NCBI GenBank assembly: GCA_913030605.1
Contig: CAJWEZ010000012.1
Span: 1 to 64,000 of the forward strand
Origin: an uncultured Spirochaeta sp.
GTDB taxonomy: Bacteria > Spirochaetota > Spirochaetia > DSM-27196 > Alkalispirochaetaceae
Reading direction: 5' to 3'
Length of the DNA stretch: 64,000 nt
Shown: in pieces, positions 17,185-25,840 of the stretch
How positions within the stretch are numbered: position 1 is the stretch's first letter
How the letters are laid out: each line of letters opens with the position of its first letter
Notes under the pieces: generated by a model
Told to the model about the DNA's origin: nothing
Databases searched by the model: none
The model's input: the letters and a program-made list of their open reading frames with translations, nothing else
Made by a program: the position numbers and the translations under genes

Positions 17185-18052
17185 CGAAGTACCCTCCGAG
17201 GCGCAGCTGCTGATAGCTCAGAGACAAGAGGAGAATGAGAAACATCACGGAAACGGCGGCGCCGTGGCCGAGGTCGTAGCGCTCGAATCCGAGCTTGTTG
17301 ATGTACATCACGACTGTCTGCGTGCTCCGCATGGGACCTCCAGAGGTCATGATCACAAACTGGTCAAACGCCTTGAACGACCCTGCGAGCGACAGGATCA
17401 ACGCCAGCAACAGTGTGGGCCTGATCAACGGGAGCGTGATGCGGGAGAGTCGCTGCCATGGCGATGCCCCGTCGATGTCTGCGGCCTCGTACACCTCGGC
17501 AGGAATCCCCTGGAGTCCGGCGACGATGATGATCATCGACAGCCCGAACGTTTTCCAGGAGATCATCAGTGAGACCATGAGGCGCGCCAGCCACGTTCTT
17601 CCCAGCCAGTGAACGGGAGACGCGAGCACTCCCGCCTTCATCAACACGTAGTTGAGGACCCCGTACGAATCCTGGTAGATCCAAATCCAGATATAGGAGG
17701 CGGCGACAAAGGAGATCGCCACCGGTACAAAGAACACGGTCCTGAGAAAGACGGTCGTCGAGCTGGTGGAACTCAGGAGAATCGCCACGAAGAACGCCGG
17801 AAGGAAGATCATCGGCGTCACGATCGCGGTGTAGATCACGGTATTCCAGAGCGACGCCCAGAACTCACCGTCGGTCAGCGTCGCCCGGTAGTTTGACAAC
17901 CCGACAAACGCGTTCTCTCCGAGGACCGAGTAGTGCTGGAGCGACATTACGCCCACCCGGATGAGCGGGTAGAGAAAGAACGTCCCCACAAGGGCGACCG
18001 CGGGAATCGCGAAGACGATCCCGCTGAGGTTCAGCCTGTGTTTCTGAATCAT
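17177..18052 (-). CDS. ABC sugar importer permease, MalF type (second importer)
   Basis: A 291-residue permease beginning MIQKHRLNLSGIVFAIPAVA, with about six membrane segments. The EAA loop reads YEAADIDGASPWQRLSRITL followed by Pro. ATG 18052 is chosen over upstream in-frame codons because the sequence upstream (proline, alanine and arginine rich) is the hairpin between this gene and the binding-protein gene. The ribosome binding site is weak (GGGG). It pairs with the permease at 16348. Confidence 0.9.
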   Translation of the reverse strand: MIQKHRLNLSGIVFAIPAVALVGTFFLYPLIRVGVMSLQHYSVLGENAFVGLSNYRATLTDGEFWASLWNTVIYTAIVTPMIFLPAFFVAILLSSTSSTTVFLRTVFFVPVAISFVAASYIWIWIYQDSYGVLNYVLMKAGVLASPVHWLGRTWLARLMVSLMISWKTFGLSMIIIVAGLQGIPAEVYEAADIDGASPWQRLSRITLPLIRPTLLLALILSLAGSFKAFDQFVIMTSGGPMRSTQTVVMYINKLGFERYDLGHGAAVSVMFLILLLSLSYQQLRLGGYFDE

Positions 18053-18082
18053 GTGATACCCCGATTGCTGTGTCCGTGCGGG

Positions 18083-18116
18083 GGCCGCGCGTCCCGACAC
18101 CCGCGGGCGCGCGGCC
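18083..18116 (-). other. Perfect 9-bp stem-loop between binding-protein and permease genes
   Basis: GGCCGCGCG (18083-18091) pairs with CGCGCGGCC (18108-18116) around a 16-base loop. It begins seven bases after the stop of the binding-protein gene and precedes the permease ATG by about 30 bases. Without a T-run it is more likely a partial terminator or an mRNA 3' protector than a full stop. It is equivalent in place to the structures at 9422-9471 and 53350-53370. Confidence 0.5.
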
Positions 18117-18122
18117 GATCGA

Positions 18123-19412
18123 CTATTCCACGAGCTTGGATATTTCGTCCGCCGCCGTTGCCACGGCGTCGTCCACCGGAATATCGCCGAGCAGCGCGCC
18201 CTGCAGGTTGTAGATGACCGGGTCGTAGATCTGGTTGTAGTTGAACGTGTACGGCGTCACCGCGTAGTTCAGGAACTCCGCGTACTGACGCATTTGCGGT
18301 ATCTGCCGGTAGTACTCGTTGTCGTAGAGGTCGCGTCGCGGAATGAGCGCCATCCTTCTTCCGTACGCTTCCACCAGCGCATCCTCGGAATACGCGAACT
18401 GCAGAAACTCCCACGCCTCGTCCGGGTGCTCGCTCTGCGTCGTGATGCCTACAAGGTTCCCCCCTCCAAAGGTCGCGTAGTCACCCCGCCCACGGGGCAT
18501 GAGTGCGACGCCGAAATCCAGGTCCGGAGCGTCCTCGAGAATGGAGGTGATATTGAAGTTCCCACCGAGAAACATCGCGAGGTTGCCGGCGACGAAGGCG
18601 TTGTACCGATCGCCCGGCGACCACTGGGCCGACGACACCGGTGCCACGTTGTAGGTATGCGCCAGGTCGTACCAGAACTGGAGCGCCTCCCGCGTCTCGG
18701 GCGAGTCGAACACGACCTGCCCCTGGTCGTCGAACATCCGTCCGCCGTTGTTCCAGACAAACGGCATGAACCAGAACATGTATTCGCCGGCCGTCTGCCC
18801 TACCAGAGCGAACCCCCACTGGTCGTTGTTGCCGTCCCCGTCACGATCAACGGTCAACGCCTGCGAATACTCGATCATTTCGTCCCAGGTCCGCGGTGGC
18901 TGGTCCGGATCGAGGCCCGCGTCCCGAAACATCTGTTTGTTGTAGAGAATGTGGGACACGTCGATCTCGTACGGCATCGCGTACACGCGCCCGTCCATGC
19001 TGCCGAGACGCAGAATGCCCGCGGGAAGCTCGTCCTTGAACGGCAGCGCGTTAAACCGGTCTGTGATGTCCAGAAACGCGCCGATCGAAATGAAGTACGG
19101 GTACTGTACCAGATCGAGGCTATACACGTCAGGCGCGGTTCCCGCGCTCAGAGCGGACATGAACTTTGGAACCTGTTGTTCGTACGGAATCAACTCGAAC
19201 TCGGCCCGAAGTGATCGTCCTTCCGATTCCATTTTGTCGTTGAACATTGCAACGACATCACCCATCTCCTGCACCCGATCCCACACGCGGATCGTGACTG
19301 CGTCCTGCCCGCCGCCGGCGTCGGCGGCTCCCGATTCCTGCGTACCACCGGCAAACAGCAGTGTCGCGGTAAGGAGCATGCCGAGAGTGATAGAGGTCTT
19401 GCCGACTTTCAT
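18123..19412 (-). CDS. ABC sugar importer, extracellular solute-binding protein (second importer)
   Basis: A 429-residue family 1 binding protein. The signal peptide MKVGKTSITLGMLLTATLLF ends at AGGTQESG, the spirochaete-like cleavage region. The mature protein has the usual features: VTIRVWDRVQEMGDVVAMFN, the FIPYEIDVSHILYNKQMF-like stretch (here YAMPYEIDVSHILYNKQMFR) and HPDEAWEFLQF. ATG 19412 has AGGAGGG five bases upstream. It is the first gene of the minus-strand operon with two permeases and the second GH127-type enzyme, and is divergent from an AraC regulator at 19545. Confidence 0.92.
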   Translation of the reverse strand: MKVGKTSITLGMLLTATLLFAGGTQESGAADAGGGQDAVTIRVWDRVQEMGDVVAMFNDKMESEGRSLRAEFELIPYEQQVPKFMSALSAGTAPDVYSLDLVQYPYFISIGAFLDITDRFNALPFKDELPAGILRLGSMDGRVYAMPYEIDVSHILYNKQMFRDAGLDPDQPPRTWDEMIEYSQALTVDRDGDGNNDQWGFALVGQTAGEYMFWFMPFVWNNGGRMFDDQGQVVFDSPETREALQFWYDLAHTYNVAPVSSAQWSPGDRYNAFVAGNLAMFLGGNFNITSILEDAPDLDFGVALMPRGRGDYATFGGGNLVGITTQSEHPDEAWEFLQFAYSEDALVEAYGRRMALIPRRDLYDNEYYRQIPQMRQYAEFLNYAVTPYTFNYNQIYDPVIYNLQGALLGDIPVDDAVATAADEISKLVE

Positions 19413-19418
19413 TTTTCC

Positions 19419-19480
19419 CTCCTGAGGGTTCAGTATTCGGATGGACTTCCGTGGCCACTGAAAGCTCCTGAGGTGTATTC
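19419..19480. repeat. Direct repeat in the divergent intergenic region
   Basis: CTCCTGAGG followed by GTATTC occurs twice, at 19419-19438 (five-base gap between the halves) and at 19465-19480 (one-base gap), with starts 46 bases apart. The first copy contains the ribosome binding site of the binding-protein gene. AraC-type activators often bind direct repeats, so these may be sites for the regulator at 19545; alternatively they are a chance duplication of the leader. Confidence 0.35.
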
Positions 19481-19544
19481 TCAATTGACTGTGGTGGGCC
19501 CACAAGGCTACGCTACCGTAGAATAGGAGAACAATTCCGACATT

Positions 19545-20381
19545 ATGAGCCTCGTTTTGCCGTTCAGTACAGGAATCGTTTCGGAAAACGCGGGACTCCT
19601 GGTGAGTCGTGGCCGGGGAAGGCACCCCAGTCGAGTGATCGAATCACACGAACTCATCTACGTGGATTCGGGAACCCTGCCGGTTCAGGAGGGCGGTGTT
19701 CCGCATCATGTGAGCGCTGGCGAAACGATTCTCCTCCACCCGGGCGTGCCGCACGGCGGCATTGCGGACTACCGGCCGGACCTTCGGTTCTATTGGATCC
19801 ACTTTCGCCTGGCGGCGGCGAACGCGGCGCTCGCTCCGACGGCCGACGGCGACCGCCCGTGTATCACCGTCCCCAAGCACACCCGACTGGATGCCCCCGA
19901 GCGGCTGGTGGAACTGTTTCGATGGTTCCTCGACGAGCAGGAAGCCGGAACGCTCGATGCGGGAACCGGCTCGTTGCTTACCATGATGATGCTCTCGATC
20001 GTTTCTCGCGGCACGACGCGTCCCACATCGTCGCGCGTGCAGGGGCACCTGGTAGAGTTGGCGCAACAGTTCATCCGTACGCATTTTGCGGAAGAGATTT
20101 CGACCAGCACGGTGGCCCTTCACGTGGGCTGCAACCCGGACTACCTGGGCCGCGTGTACCACGCCAGTTATGGACGTTCGGTGGTGGAGACGATCCATCA
20201 CTACCGGATCAAGGAGGCCAAACGACTCCTACTGGACAGCGATCGGAACATCGATGAAATCGCGGTTACCTGCGGATACAACAGCACGACGTACTTTCGT
20301 CGAGTCTTTAAGGCGAACGAGGGCATCGCGCCGTCCCGATTCCGACAGCTCCATTCCCTGCTCCACGTGAACACCGAGTAA
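19545..20381 (+). CDS. AraC family regulator of the second sugar operon
   Basis: A 278-residue AraC/XylS protein. The N-terminal cupin holds the typical HELIYVDSGTLPVQEGG and GETILLHPGVPHGG segments; the C-terminal double helix-turn-helix has EISTSTVALHVGCNPDYLGR and IDEIAVTCGYNSTTYFRRVF, then the P-S-R-F-R-Q end. Divergent transcription from the binding-protein gene at 19412 points to control of that operon. An AGGAG lies 14 bases before the ATG, rather far, so the start is likely but not certain. Confidence 0.88.
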   Translation: MSLVLPFSTGIVSENAGLLVSRGRGRHPSRVIESHELIYVDSGTLPVQEGGVPHHVSAGETILLHPGVPHGGIADYRPDLRFYWIHFRLAAANAALAPTADGDRPCITVPKHTRLDAPERLVELFRWFLDEQEAGTLDAGTGSLLTMMMLSIVSRGTTRPTSSRVQGHLVELAQQFIRTHFAEEISTSTVALHVGCNPDYLGRVYHASYGRSVVETIHHYRIKEAKRLLLDSDRNIDEIAVTCGYNSTTYFRRVFKANEGIAPSRFRQLHSLLHVNTE

Positions 20382-20393
20382 TCGGGCGTCGGC

Positions 20394-20747
20394 CTACCGC
20401 CCACCGAAACGCGCGAGCGCGTCCTCCACGCGTGGTACAAACACGATCTGTCCGCTTCGGTTGCTCTCTGTGATGAACGCGCGCAGGCTGTCGCTGGTCA
20501 CGTCGCCAAAATCGCCGATGATTCCCAGACGCACGCCGTAGTTGCTGGTTTTTTGCAGCATCTCGCCGGCGAGTCCCGTCTTGAGGTCAAAGAACTCTTC
20601 CGGGAGCTGGTGCCCGTGGACGACGATTCGCCGTGCGCCGGCGTTGGCGATCACGTCGAGGAGGTCGGATGCCGTCGGGATCGGATCGCTGTCGGGAGTC
20701 AGTTCCGCAACGATGTGGTCTCCGGCATGGTGATGGGTAAACTGCAT
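20394..20747 (-). CDS. DUF4180 family protein
   Basis: A 117-residue cytoplasmic protein matching the DUF4180 pattern: ARRIVVHGHQLPEEFFDLKT then GLAGEMLQKTSNYGVRLGII, GDFGDVTSDSLRAFITESNR and a closing FVPRVEDALARF. The family has no established function; members are often next to regulators and stress genes. AAGGGAG precedes ATG 20747. Its promoter (20818-20847) has the architecture of MerR-controlled promoters. Confidence 0.85.
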   Translation of the reverse strand: MQFTHHHAGDHIVAELTPDSDPIPTASDLLDVIANAGARRIVVHGHQLPEEFFDLKTGLAGEMLQKTSNYGVRLGIIGDFGDVTSDSLRAFITESNRSGQIVFVPRVEDALARFGGR

Positions 20748-20817
20748 ACTCTTCTCCCTTCTGATCCGATTCGGCGATGCAGGCTCCGCACAGGCAGACC
20801 GCCGTGGCCATACATGA

Positions 20818-20847
20818 TCTATACTTGAGTTTTCAAGTTTATGTCAA
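20818..20847 (-). promoter_or_regulatory. MerR-type promoter with inverted repeat in the spacer
   Basis: On the minus strand a perfect TTGACA (20847-20842) is followed after 18 bases by TATAGA (20823-20818). The spacer holds an inverted repeat, ACTTGA-GTTT-TCAAGT on the plus strand (20823-20838). A dyad between -35 and -10 with a lengthened spacer is the hallmark of promoters twisted open by MerR-family activators. No MerR gene is in this window. Confidence 0.55.
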
Positions 20848-20899
20848 TCATCTGCATGGCGAAACGCGGCACGCGATCGCCGTCGGAACCGAGTTCCTC

Positions 20900-21784
20900 T
20901 CACTGTTCTTGTGGCTTTATCACCAACGGAATCCCGTCCGGGTCCCTGACAACCACGATACCGTCGGCGGCGGTGGCTCCGTCGATCTCCCCGTCGATTC
21001 GGGCCTCCATCCGTACTTCCGCAAGACCCGGAGCCCCGGGCAGCAGCGGCGGCGCGCCGGCGCTGCGCCACGTGTTGAGTCCGAAGTGGTGGTGGTATCC
21101 GTCGGTGGACACGAAGAGCGCCGAGTCACCGAAACGCTGCACGAGGTCGAGTCCCAGCGCGTCCACATAGAATCGTTCCGCGGCGTCGAGATCGCTCACC
21201 ATGAGGTGGACGTGGCCCATGTCGGTGCCGTCGGGGAGCGGATCGATACCTGTCGCGCCGGCATCGCTCTCGCGGGCGGCTCCGCGTCCCTCCCCCCCGC
21301 CGGCGTATGCCGCCGCGAGAAGTCCGTCGAGATCGAGCGGACGCGTGTACATCTCGATCCCGCCGTCCGGCGACCGCGGCCACCGATCGCGCGGCCGGTC
21401 CACGTACACTTCCACCCCGTTACCCTCGGGGTCGTCCAGGTAGACCGCCTCGCTCACGCCGTGGTCGCTCGCGCCGGTGACGTATCGCCGGGCATCGGGC
21501 CGCGAGAGAACCTCTGACAACCACGTGCCAAGCGCCGTACGCTCCGGGACACGGAGCGCCAGGTGAAACAGACCTGTTCCGGCGTCGCCCTCCGCCCCCG
21601 CCCCCGCAGAAGCTGCCGTCGCGCGACGGAGTTCGACGAGATCGTGCGTGGATGTGCCCAGGATCACTGTGTCGCCGGTACGCCGCCGCTCGATGAGCCC
21701 GATCACGTCCCGGTAGAACGCCGTTGCGGCATCGAGGTGCTGGACGTTCAGTGCGACAGTGCTGATGGTAACTCGTGAAAGCAT
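20900..21784 (-). CDS. VOC family dioxygenase-like protein (CatE type)
   Basis: A 294-residue protein with two vicinal-oxygen-chelate modules. Module one starts VTISTVALNVQHLDAATAFY and has LFHLALRVPER; module two has MGHVHLMVSDLDAAERFYVD, the histidine cluster of DGYHHHFGLNTWRS and VRMEARID. This order matches two-domain CatE/YfiE catechol-2,3-dioxygenase-like proteins, where His, His and Glu hold the metal. The substrate cannot be told. ATG 21784 is chosen since the only upstream codon is TTG; no clear ribosome binding site is seen. It may be a detoxifying enzyme rather than a catabolic one, as no other aromatic-degradation genes are near. Confidence 0.82.
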   Translation of the reverse strand: MLSRVTISTVALNVQHLDAATAFYRDVIGLIERRRTGDTVILGTSTHDLVELRRATAASAGAGAEGDAGTGLFHLALRVPERTALGTWLSEVLSRPDARRYVTGASDHGVSEAVYLDDPEGNGVEVYVDRPRDRWPRSPDGGIEMYTRPLDLDGLLAAAYAGGGEGRGAARESDAGATGIDPLPDGTDMGHVHLMVSDLDAAERFYVDALGLDLVQRFGDSALFVSTDGYHHHFGLNTWRSAGAPPLLPGAPGLAEVRMEARIDGEIDGATAADGIVVVRDPDGIPLVIKPQEQ

Positions 21785-21836
21785 ACTGGGGAATATAGCG
21801 AGCGTAGCCGGCAACGTGTGAATGCGCGCGGGACAG

Positions 21837-23138
21837 CTATCGAATGGACCACGCCCCCGCCGCCAGCGCTGCCCGGTTCGCCGCTCCGGTTTTTTCGTAG
21901 ATTCGGTGGACGTGCGCCTTCACGGTCCGTTCCGTGATGCCGAGACGGGAGGCGATGCTTCGGAGGGTCTGTCCCGTGAGGAGTTCGCGGTACACCTGGG
22001 CCTCGCGATTCGACAATCCGAAGGTTCGAGCCAACATCGCGTTGTCCGGCCCCGGATGGAGGAACACCATGAAGCCGATCGCATCTCCGAACCGGTCGGA
22101 CACCGCGCGACCGTGCACCAGTGTCTTTCCCGCCGCATAGACACATACTCGACGGAACTCGCCGCTTCGCTGTTCCGATCCGATCCAGTCCATGAGTCCG
22201 GGCGTGGTTTCCGCAAACCAGCGGCCCGTGCAGCGCCCATCCCCGACGATCGACGCTGCCTCGCGGTTCTCGTAGGTCACGCGCCCGGCGAGGTCGAGGA
22301 GCAGGATGCCCTGGGGAACCGAATCAAACGCCTGTTCAACGATCCATTCCGGTCGCAGGTCCAGCAGGTTGTAGCGACGCATCGCGACGTACAGACCGGC
22401 CACCCACGGCACCGAGAGGATCGGGGTCATGCTGGGAAACTCCCACCTCGGGACCCGGGACATCACCAGGAACTCTCCCCACTGCAGGACCGCCGATACG
22501 GTGATTCCGATGAGAATCGCCCTCGCCTGGAGGCGTTCGCGATGCGACGCGGTTCGCCGATACCATCGAAACAGCATCGCCCAGGTGACGACAACGATCG
22601 CCAATCCGTACGCGGCGTACGGGATGCGCCACCAGAGATCGGTCTGCGGCTCGAAGACCCACCATCGCCCCGGCGCGTAGTGAAACCCTCCGAACGCCAC
22701 ATCGTGGCCGGAGACGGTCGCCGCAAGAAAAAACATCGCCGGACCGTATGTGGCAACGATCCCAGTCCAGGGAAGGCGGCGGTTCCGCGCAAGGCGATAT
22801 ACGAGATCGAGTGTAGCAGGGTAGAACGCGAACAGTCCGGCGATGGCAATGAGGTGCGACGCCCGGAACGAGGCCGCCGTCGGTGCCTGGAAACTGATCG
22901 CCGCGAAGAGCGAAAACACCGCCATCCCGCCGATGCAGACGGCGAGTACCCGTCGCTCGCCCGAACGCGGCGAACCCGTGAGTGCTCGATGGAGAAGGAC
23001 TCCTTCAACGACAGCGACCGCCGTCAGCACGGCCGTCACGGCGTGGGCCACGATACCTTCCATGGTCGGTGCTTTCAGTGTACGCCATTTGCCGTCGCGA
23101 ACCACCCGATTGTCCGAAAGTACAATAGCGGAATTCAT
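21837..23138 (-). CDS. Membrane-bound 7TM-PAS-LuxR transcriptional regulator
   Basis: About 433 residues. The first 240 form seven or so membrane segments (for example AVTAVLTAVAVVEGVLL and YAAYGLAIVVVTWAMLF), like the N-terminal 7TM region of some sensor kinases. A PAS-like segment follows (AFDSVPQGILLLDLAGRVTY, ENREAAS). The C-terminus is a LuxR/GerE helix-turn-helix (LSNREAQVYRELLTGQTLRS, then GITERTVKAHVHRIYEKTG). There is no kinase domain: a sensor wired directly to a DNA-binding domain in the membrane. ATG 23138 has GGGTGGGA just upstream; ATG 23063 is the alternative. It is divergent from the PEGA-protein gene. Confidence 0.82.
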   Translation of the reverse strand: MNSAIVLSDNRVVRDGKWRTLKAPTMEGIVAHAVTAVLTAVAVVEGVLLHRALTGSPRSGERRVLAVCIGGMAVFSLFAAISFQAPTAASFRASHLIAIAGLFAFYPATLDLVYRLARNRRLPWTGIVATYGPAMFFLAATVSGHDVAFGGFHYAPGRWWVFEPQTDLWWRIPYAAYGLAIVVVTWAMLFRWYRRTASHRERLQARAILIGITVSAVLQWGEFLVMSRVPRWEFPSMTPILSVPWVAGLYVAMRRYNLLDLRPEWIVEQAFDSVPQGILLLDLAGRVTYENREAASIVGDGRCTGRWFAETTPGLMDWIGSEQRSGEFRRVCVYAAGKTLVHGRAVSDRFGDAIGFMVFLHPGPDNAMLARTFGLSNREAQVYRELLTGQTLRSIASRLGITERTVKAHVHRIYEKTGAANRAALAAGAWSIR

Positions 23139-23198
23139 TTTTCCCACCCTACAATTATCATGAAACCCTACGACAGGCCGACAGGAGGAGGTTTCCGG

Positions 23199-24860
23199 AT
23201 GACTCGCCTCGCCCTACGACGTGTGCCGCTTTTTGCATCCCTTGCGGTGCTCATCGTCCTTCCGATGCAGGTTTCGCCGCAGGAGGGCGCGTCCACCGGC
23301 GGGGAGGTGGCGCGGAACGACCGGGTGGTCGCGGGCGACCGGGTCGCGGTGTTGCCGCTCTGGTACCACGAGGATATCGCCGTGGGCGGAAACCTGAGCG
23401 CCACGGTCCAGGAAACGATCCAGTTCCTGCTTCGGTTCCTCCCGAACTACGAACTCGTGGAGACCGACACGTATCCATCCGGACAGAGCGCCCTCACGGA
23501 GTTTGGCGCCCGGAACGATCTCGATACGGTCATTTTCGGACGCATCAACCGAGATGCCGGCGCATACACCGTTTCGCTGCTCTTGTACGATATCGCCAGC
23601 GACCAGATCGTCGAGGTCAAACAGGACACCGCCGAATCGATGCTCGACATCTTCGACCTCACCGACCGGCTTTCGCTGGAGATCCTCGAGAGCTACATCG
23701 GACGCCCGCTGGCGTTCGGTTCCCTCACCCTCCTCCCGGACGGTCCGCCGCCGGATCGCTACCGCCTCTACATCAACGGAATCCTCGTCGGTGAAAACAC
23801 GGATCGGTTCGAACGGTTTCTTGCGGGACACTACACCGTTCGCATCGATCAGGTAGTGAGCGAGTACAGCGCCGAGACGATCTTTGATGACGCCGTCGAC
23901 GTCGCCGAGGGTCAGGTGACATCGGTCTCGTTTGCGCGCGTTGACGTCGGAGAATGCCTCGTCACCGTCGACGGCCCGGACCTTCCGATTACCCTCCACA
24001 ACGACGAGATGGACATTTCCGTTTCCAATGGAGATCGGGTCGTTCTGTCGAGCGGACGGCACGAGTTCTCGGTGAGCCAGCCCGACTATCGCGGACGCCC
24101 CTACCCCCTGTCGCCCGTTGCGTTCACGGTGCGGCCGGAGCGCGAGACACATCTCTCCGTTTCCACGATCGCCCTCGGTCGCGGATTCGAGATCGTCCCG
24201 AGGACTCGCGGTGGGCCCGACTCCGTTCCCGCGTCTGCCGTTCCCGGCGGCGCGGACTACACCGTGTACCTCGACAACTCGCCCCTGACCGGAGGGACGA
24301 TCGATGTGCTTCCCGTGGGAATACATGCGATCACCGTGGAACAGACGCTGGCCGGTGCCCAGTACACTGTCCTCGACGTTTCTCTCCGCAACCGTCTCGA
24401 CGAGCCGACCACGGTCCGCTTTCCGCTTTTCGTTTCGCCGGACCAGTACGCGTCCTACGTTCACAACCGCGAGCCGGATCTGTCCGTCGTGCTTCAGGGT
24501 CTGGACGGTACCTATGTCCAGGTTGGTATCCGCTACGAGGCGTTTCAGCGTCGGGTGGGGTTGAGCGCGCTCGGGGGCTTCTACTCCTACGCCGACGATA
24601 TCTACACCACCGGAAAAGGCAAGCTCCACTGGCTTCCCCGCGGGGGCGGTTCACGGTGGACGCCGGAAATCGGCGCAGTCGGCATGGTGGATGTCCGACC
24701 CGACGGCCCCGTGTACTCCGTGGGCCCGCACATCGGGGTCTCCTGGAATCCGCGGATTCCGGTCGTTACGAGCCTGTTTGTGGAAAACGAACTGCGGTAC
24801 GCGGTCGGCGAGGATCTCCTTCTGCTCTACTTCTTCGGCGCCGGCGTGCGCCTGTTCTGA
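23199..24860 (+). CDS. Exported envelope protein with TolB/FlgO-like and PEGA domains
   Basis: A 553-residue exported protein. A signal peptide (MTRLALRRVPLFASLAVLIV) is followed by a segment VLPLWYHEDIAVGGNLSATV that, with LPNYELVETDTY and VIFGRINRD, resembles the TolB N-terminal/FlgO-type fold. A PEGA-like beta domain (LYINGILVGENTDRFERFLA, GHYTVRI) and more beta-rich repeats come next. The C-terminal 110 residues look like outer-membrane strands ending in an aromatic (FFGAGVRLF), as in beta-barrel proteins. ATG 23199 has AGGAGGAG eight bases upstream; a long upstream extension of this frame is antisense to the LuxR gene and not real. The next gene follows after 11 bases. Confidence 0.8.
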   Translation: MTRLALRRVPLFASLAVLIVLPMQVSPQEGASTGGEVARNDRVVAGDRVAVLPLWYHEDIAVGGNLSATVQETIQFLLRFLPNYELVETDTYPSGQSALTEFGARNDLDTVIFGRINRDAGAYTVSLLLYDIASDQIVEVKQDTAESMLDIFDLTDRLSLEILESYIGRPLAFGSLTLLPDGPPPDRYRLYINGILVGENTDRFERFLAGHYTVRIDQVVSEYSAETIFDDAVDVAEGQVTSVSFARVDVGECLVTVDGPDLPITLHNDEMDISVSNGDRVVLSSGRHEFSVSQPDYRGRPYPLSPVAFTVRPERETHLSVSTIALGRGFEIVPRTRGGPDSVPASAVPGGADYTVYLDNSPLTGGTIDVLPVGIHAITVEQTLAGAQYTVLDVSLRNRLDEPTTVRFPLFVSPDQYASYVHNREPDLSVVLQGLDGTYVQVGIRYEAFQRRVGLSALGGFYSYADDIYTTGKGKLHWLPRGGGSRWTPEIGAVGMVDVRPDGPVYSVGPHIGVSWNPRIPVVTSLFVENELRYAVGEDLLLLYFFGAGVRLF

Positions 24861-24871
24861 GGAGGATCGAC

Positions 24872-25840
24872 ATGCCAGAGAGACACCGAGTATCGAACGC
24901 TGCATACCGCCGGGTCCGGGGCGCGGTGTTCGGATTGGCCCTCCTTGTTGGAGCGGGTGTGACCGGTTGCGACGTCCTTGGTGTGGGAAGCCCCCTCGCC
25001 TCCCTGGACGACGCCGCGGTGATCGGGAGCCCCGACGATCCGTCGGAACCGGTGCCGCCGGACGATCCGGTCGATCCGGTGGGCGACGACCCGGTCCCCG
25101 TCCCGGACCCACCGGCACCCACTGATTTTTCGGTTACCTACAACATCAACGGCGGCACAGGCACCATTCCCGAGGATACCACCGTGTACAAAACCGGCGA
25201 TACGGTGACGGTACTCGCCGCCGACAGCCTGTTTATCGACGACGTGGTCGACCGGTATTTCGTCTACTGGAACACCAGGGCCGATGGATCCGGCGCGGTC
25301 TATGTTCCGAACGACACCAACTACGACACGTCGTTCACCGTTGGTGCCGGCGATGTCACCCTCTACGCAATCTATATCGGCGACCGCACGCCCTCCGGTG
25401 GGTGGATCTACTACGACGATCAGGACGCGGGGATGACCGACATCGCCGATGGGCGGTTCATCGAGGTAGCGGCGGCGGACCAGTCAAATGGAACTCCGTG
25501 GAGCGACGTCACCGACGAAATGGTCGGTACGTTGGCCGACTTTGGTACGGGTCCCGCGAACACAAGTGCGATAATCGCTCAGATCGGCCATACCAACAGC
25601 GCGGCGCAGCTCTGCCGTAGCCTCGGGCCGGAGTGGTTTCTCCCGTCGGGAAGCGAATCCGGATTCATCTACGACAACCTGCACCGCAACGGTCTGGGAG
25701 ACCTGTCCGAGACGGGGAGCTACTGGGTCTCGACCGAAGTTCAGGCCACCACCGCGGCGTACGGCGACATGGCTACCGGCACGGCCGGGCAGGACTTCAA
25801 GTACTCCAGTCACCGAGTTCGCGCCGTTCGGTTTTTCTGA
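24872..25840 (+). CDS. Lipoprotein with InlB B-repeat and DUF1566-like C-terminal domain
   Basis: A 322-residue lipoprotein. The signal peptide (VFGLALLVGAGVTGC) is followed by a Pro/Asp-rich spacer of about 30 residues (SEPVPPDDPVDPVGDDP and so on) that would span away from the membrane. Residues about 85-170 match the Listeria-Bacteroides (InlB B) repeat: VTYNINGGTGTIPEDTTVYK, FVYWNTRADGSG and VTLYAIY. The C-terminal part, with GGWIYYDDQD, CRSLGPEWFLPSGSE, SYWVSTEV and the final VRAVRFF, matches the DUF1566-like surface domain. GGAGGA lies five bases before the ATG. It is probably cotranscribed with the PEGA protein. Confidence 0.85.
   Translation: MPERHRVSNAAYRRVRGAVFGLALLVGAGVTGCDVLGVGSPLASLDDAAVIGSPDDPSEPVPPDDPVDPVGDDPVPVPDPPAPTDFSVTYNINGGTGTIPEDTTVYKTGDTVTVLAADSLFIDDVVDRYFVYWNTRADGSGAVYVPNDTNYDTSFTVGAGDVTLYAIYIGDRTPSGGWIYYDDQDAGMTDIADGRFIEVAAADQSNGTPWSDVTDEMVGTLADFGTGPANTSAIIAQIGHTNSAAQLCRSLGPEWFLPSGSESGFIYDNLHRNGLGDLSETGSYWVSTEVQATTAAYGDMATGTAGQDFKYSSHRVRAVRFF

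Noticed and set aside
21822-23198. 459-residue N-terminal extension of the PEGA protein frame
   Set aside because: It is antisense to the 7TM-PAS-LuxR gene, whose membrane segments and helix-turn-helix are clear; the signal peptide and AGGAGGAG site fix the start at 23199.
24100-24871. Upstream extension of the InlB-repeat lipoprotein frame
   Set aside because: It overlaps the end of the PEGA protein in another frame, and a lipoprotein signal with GGAGGA begins at 24872.
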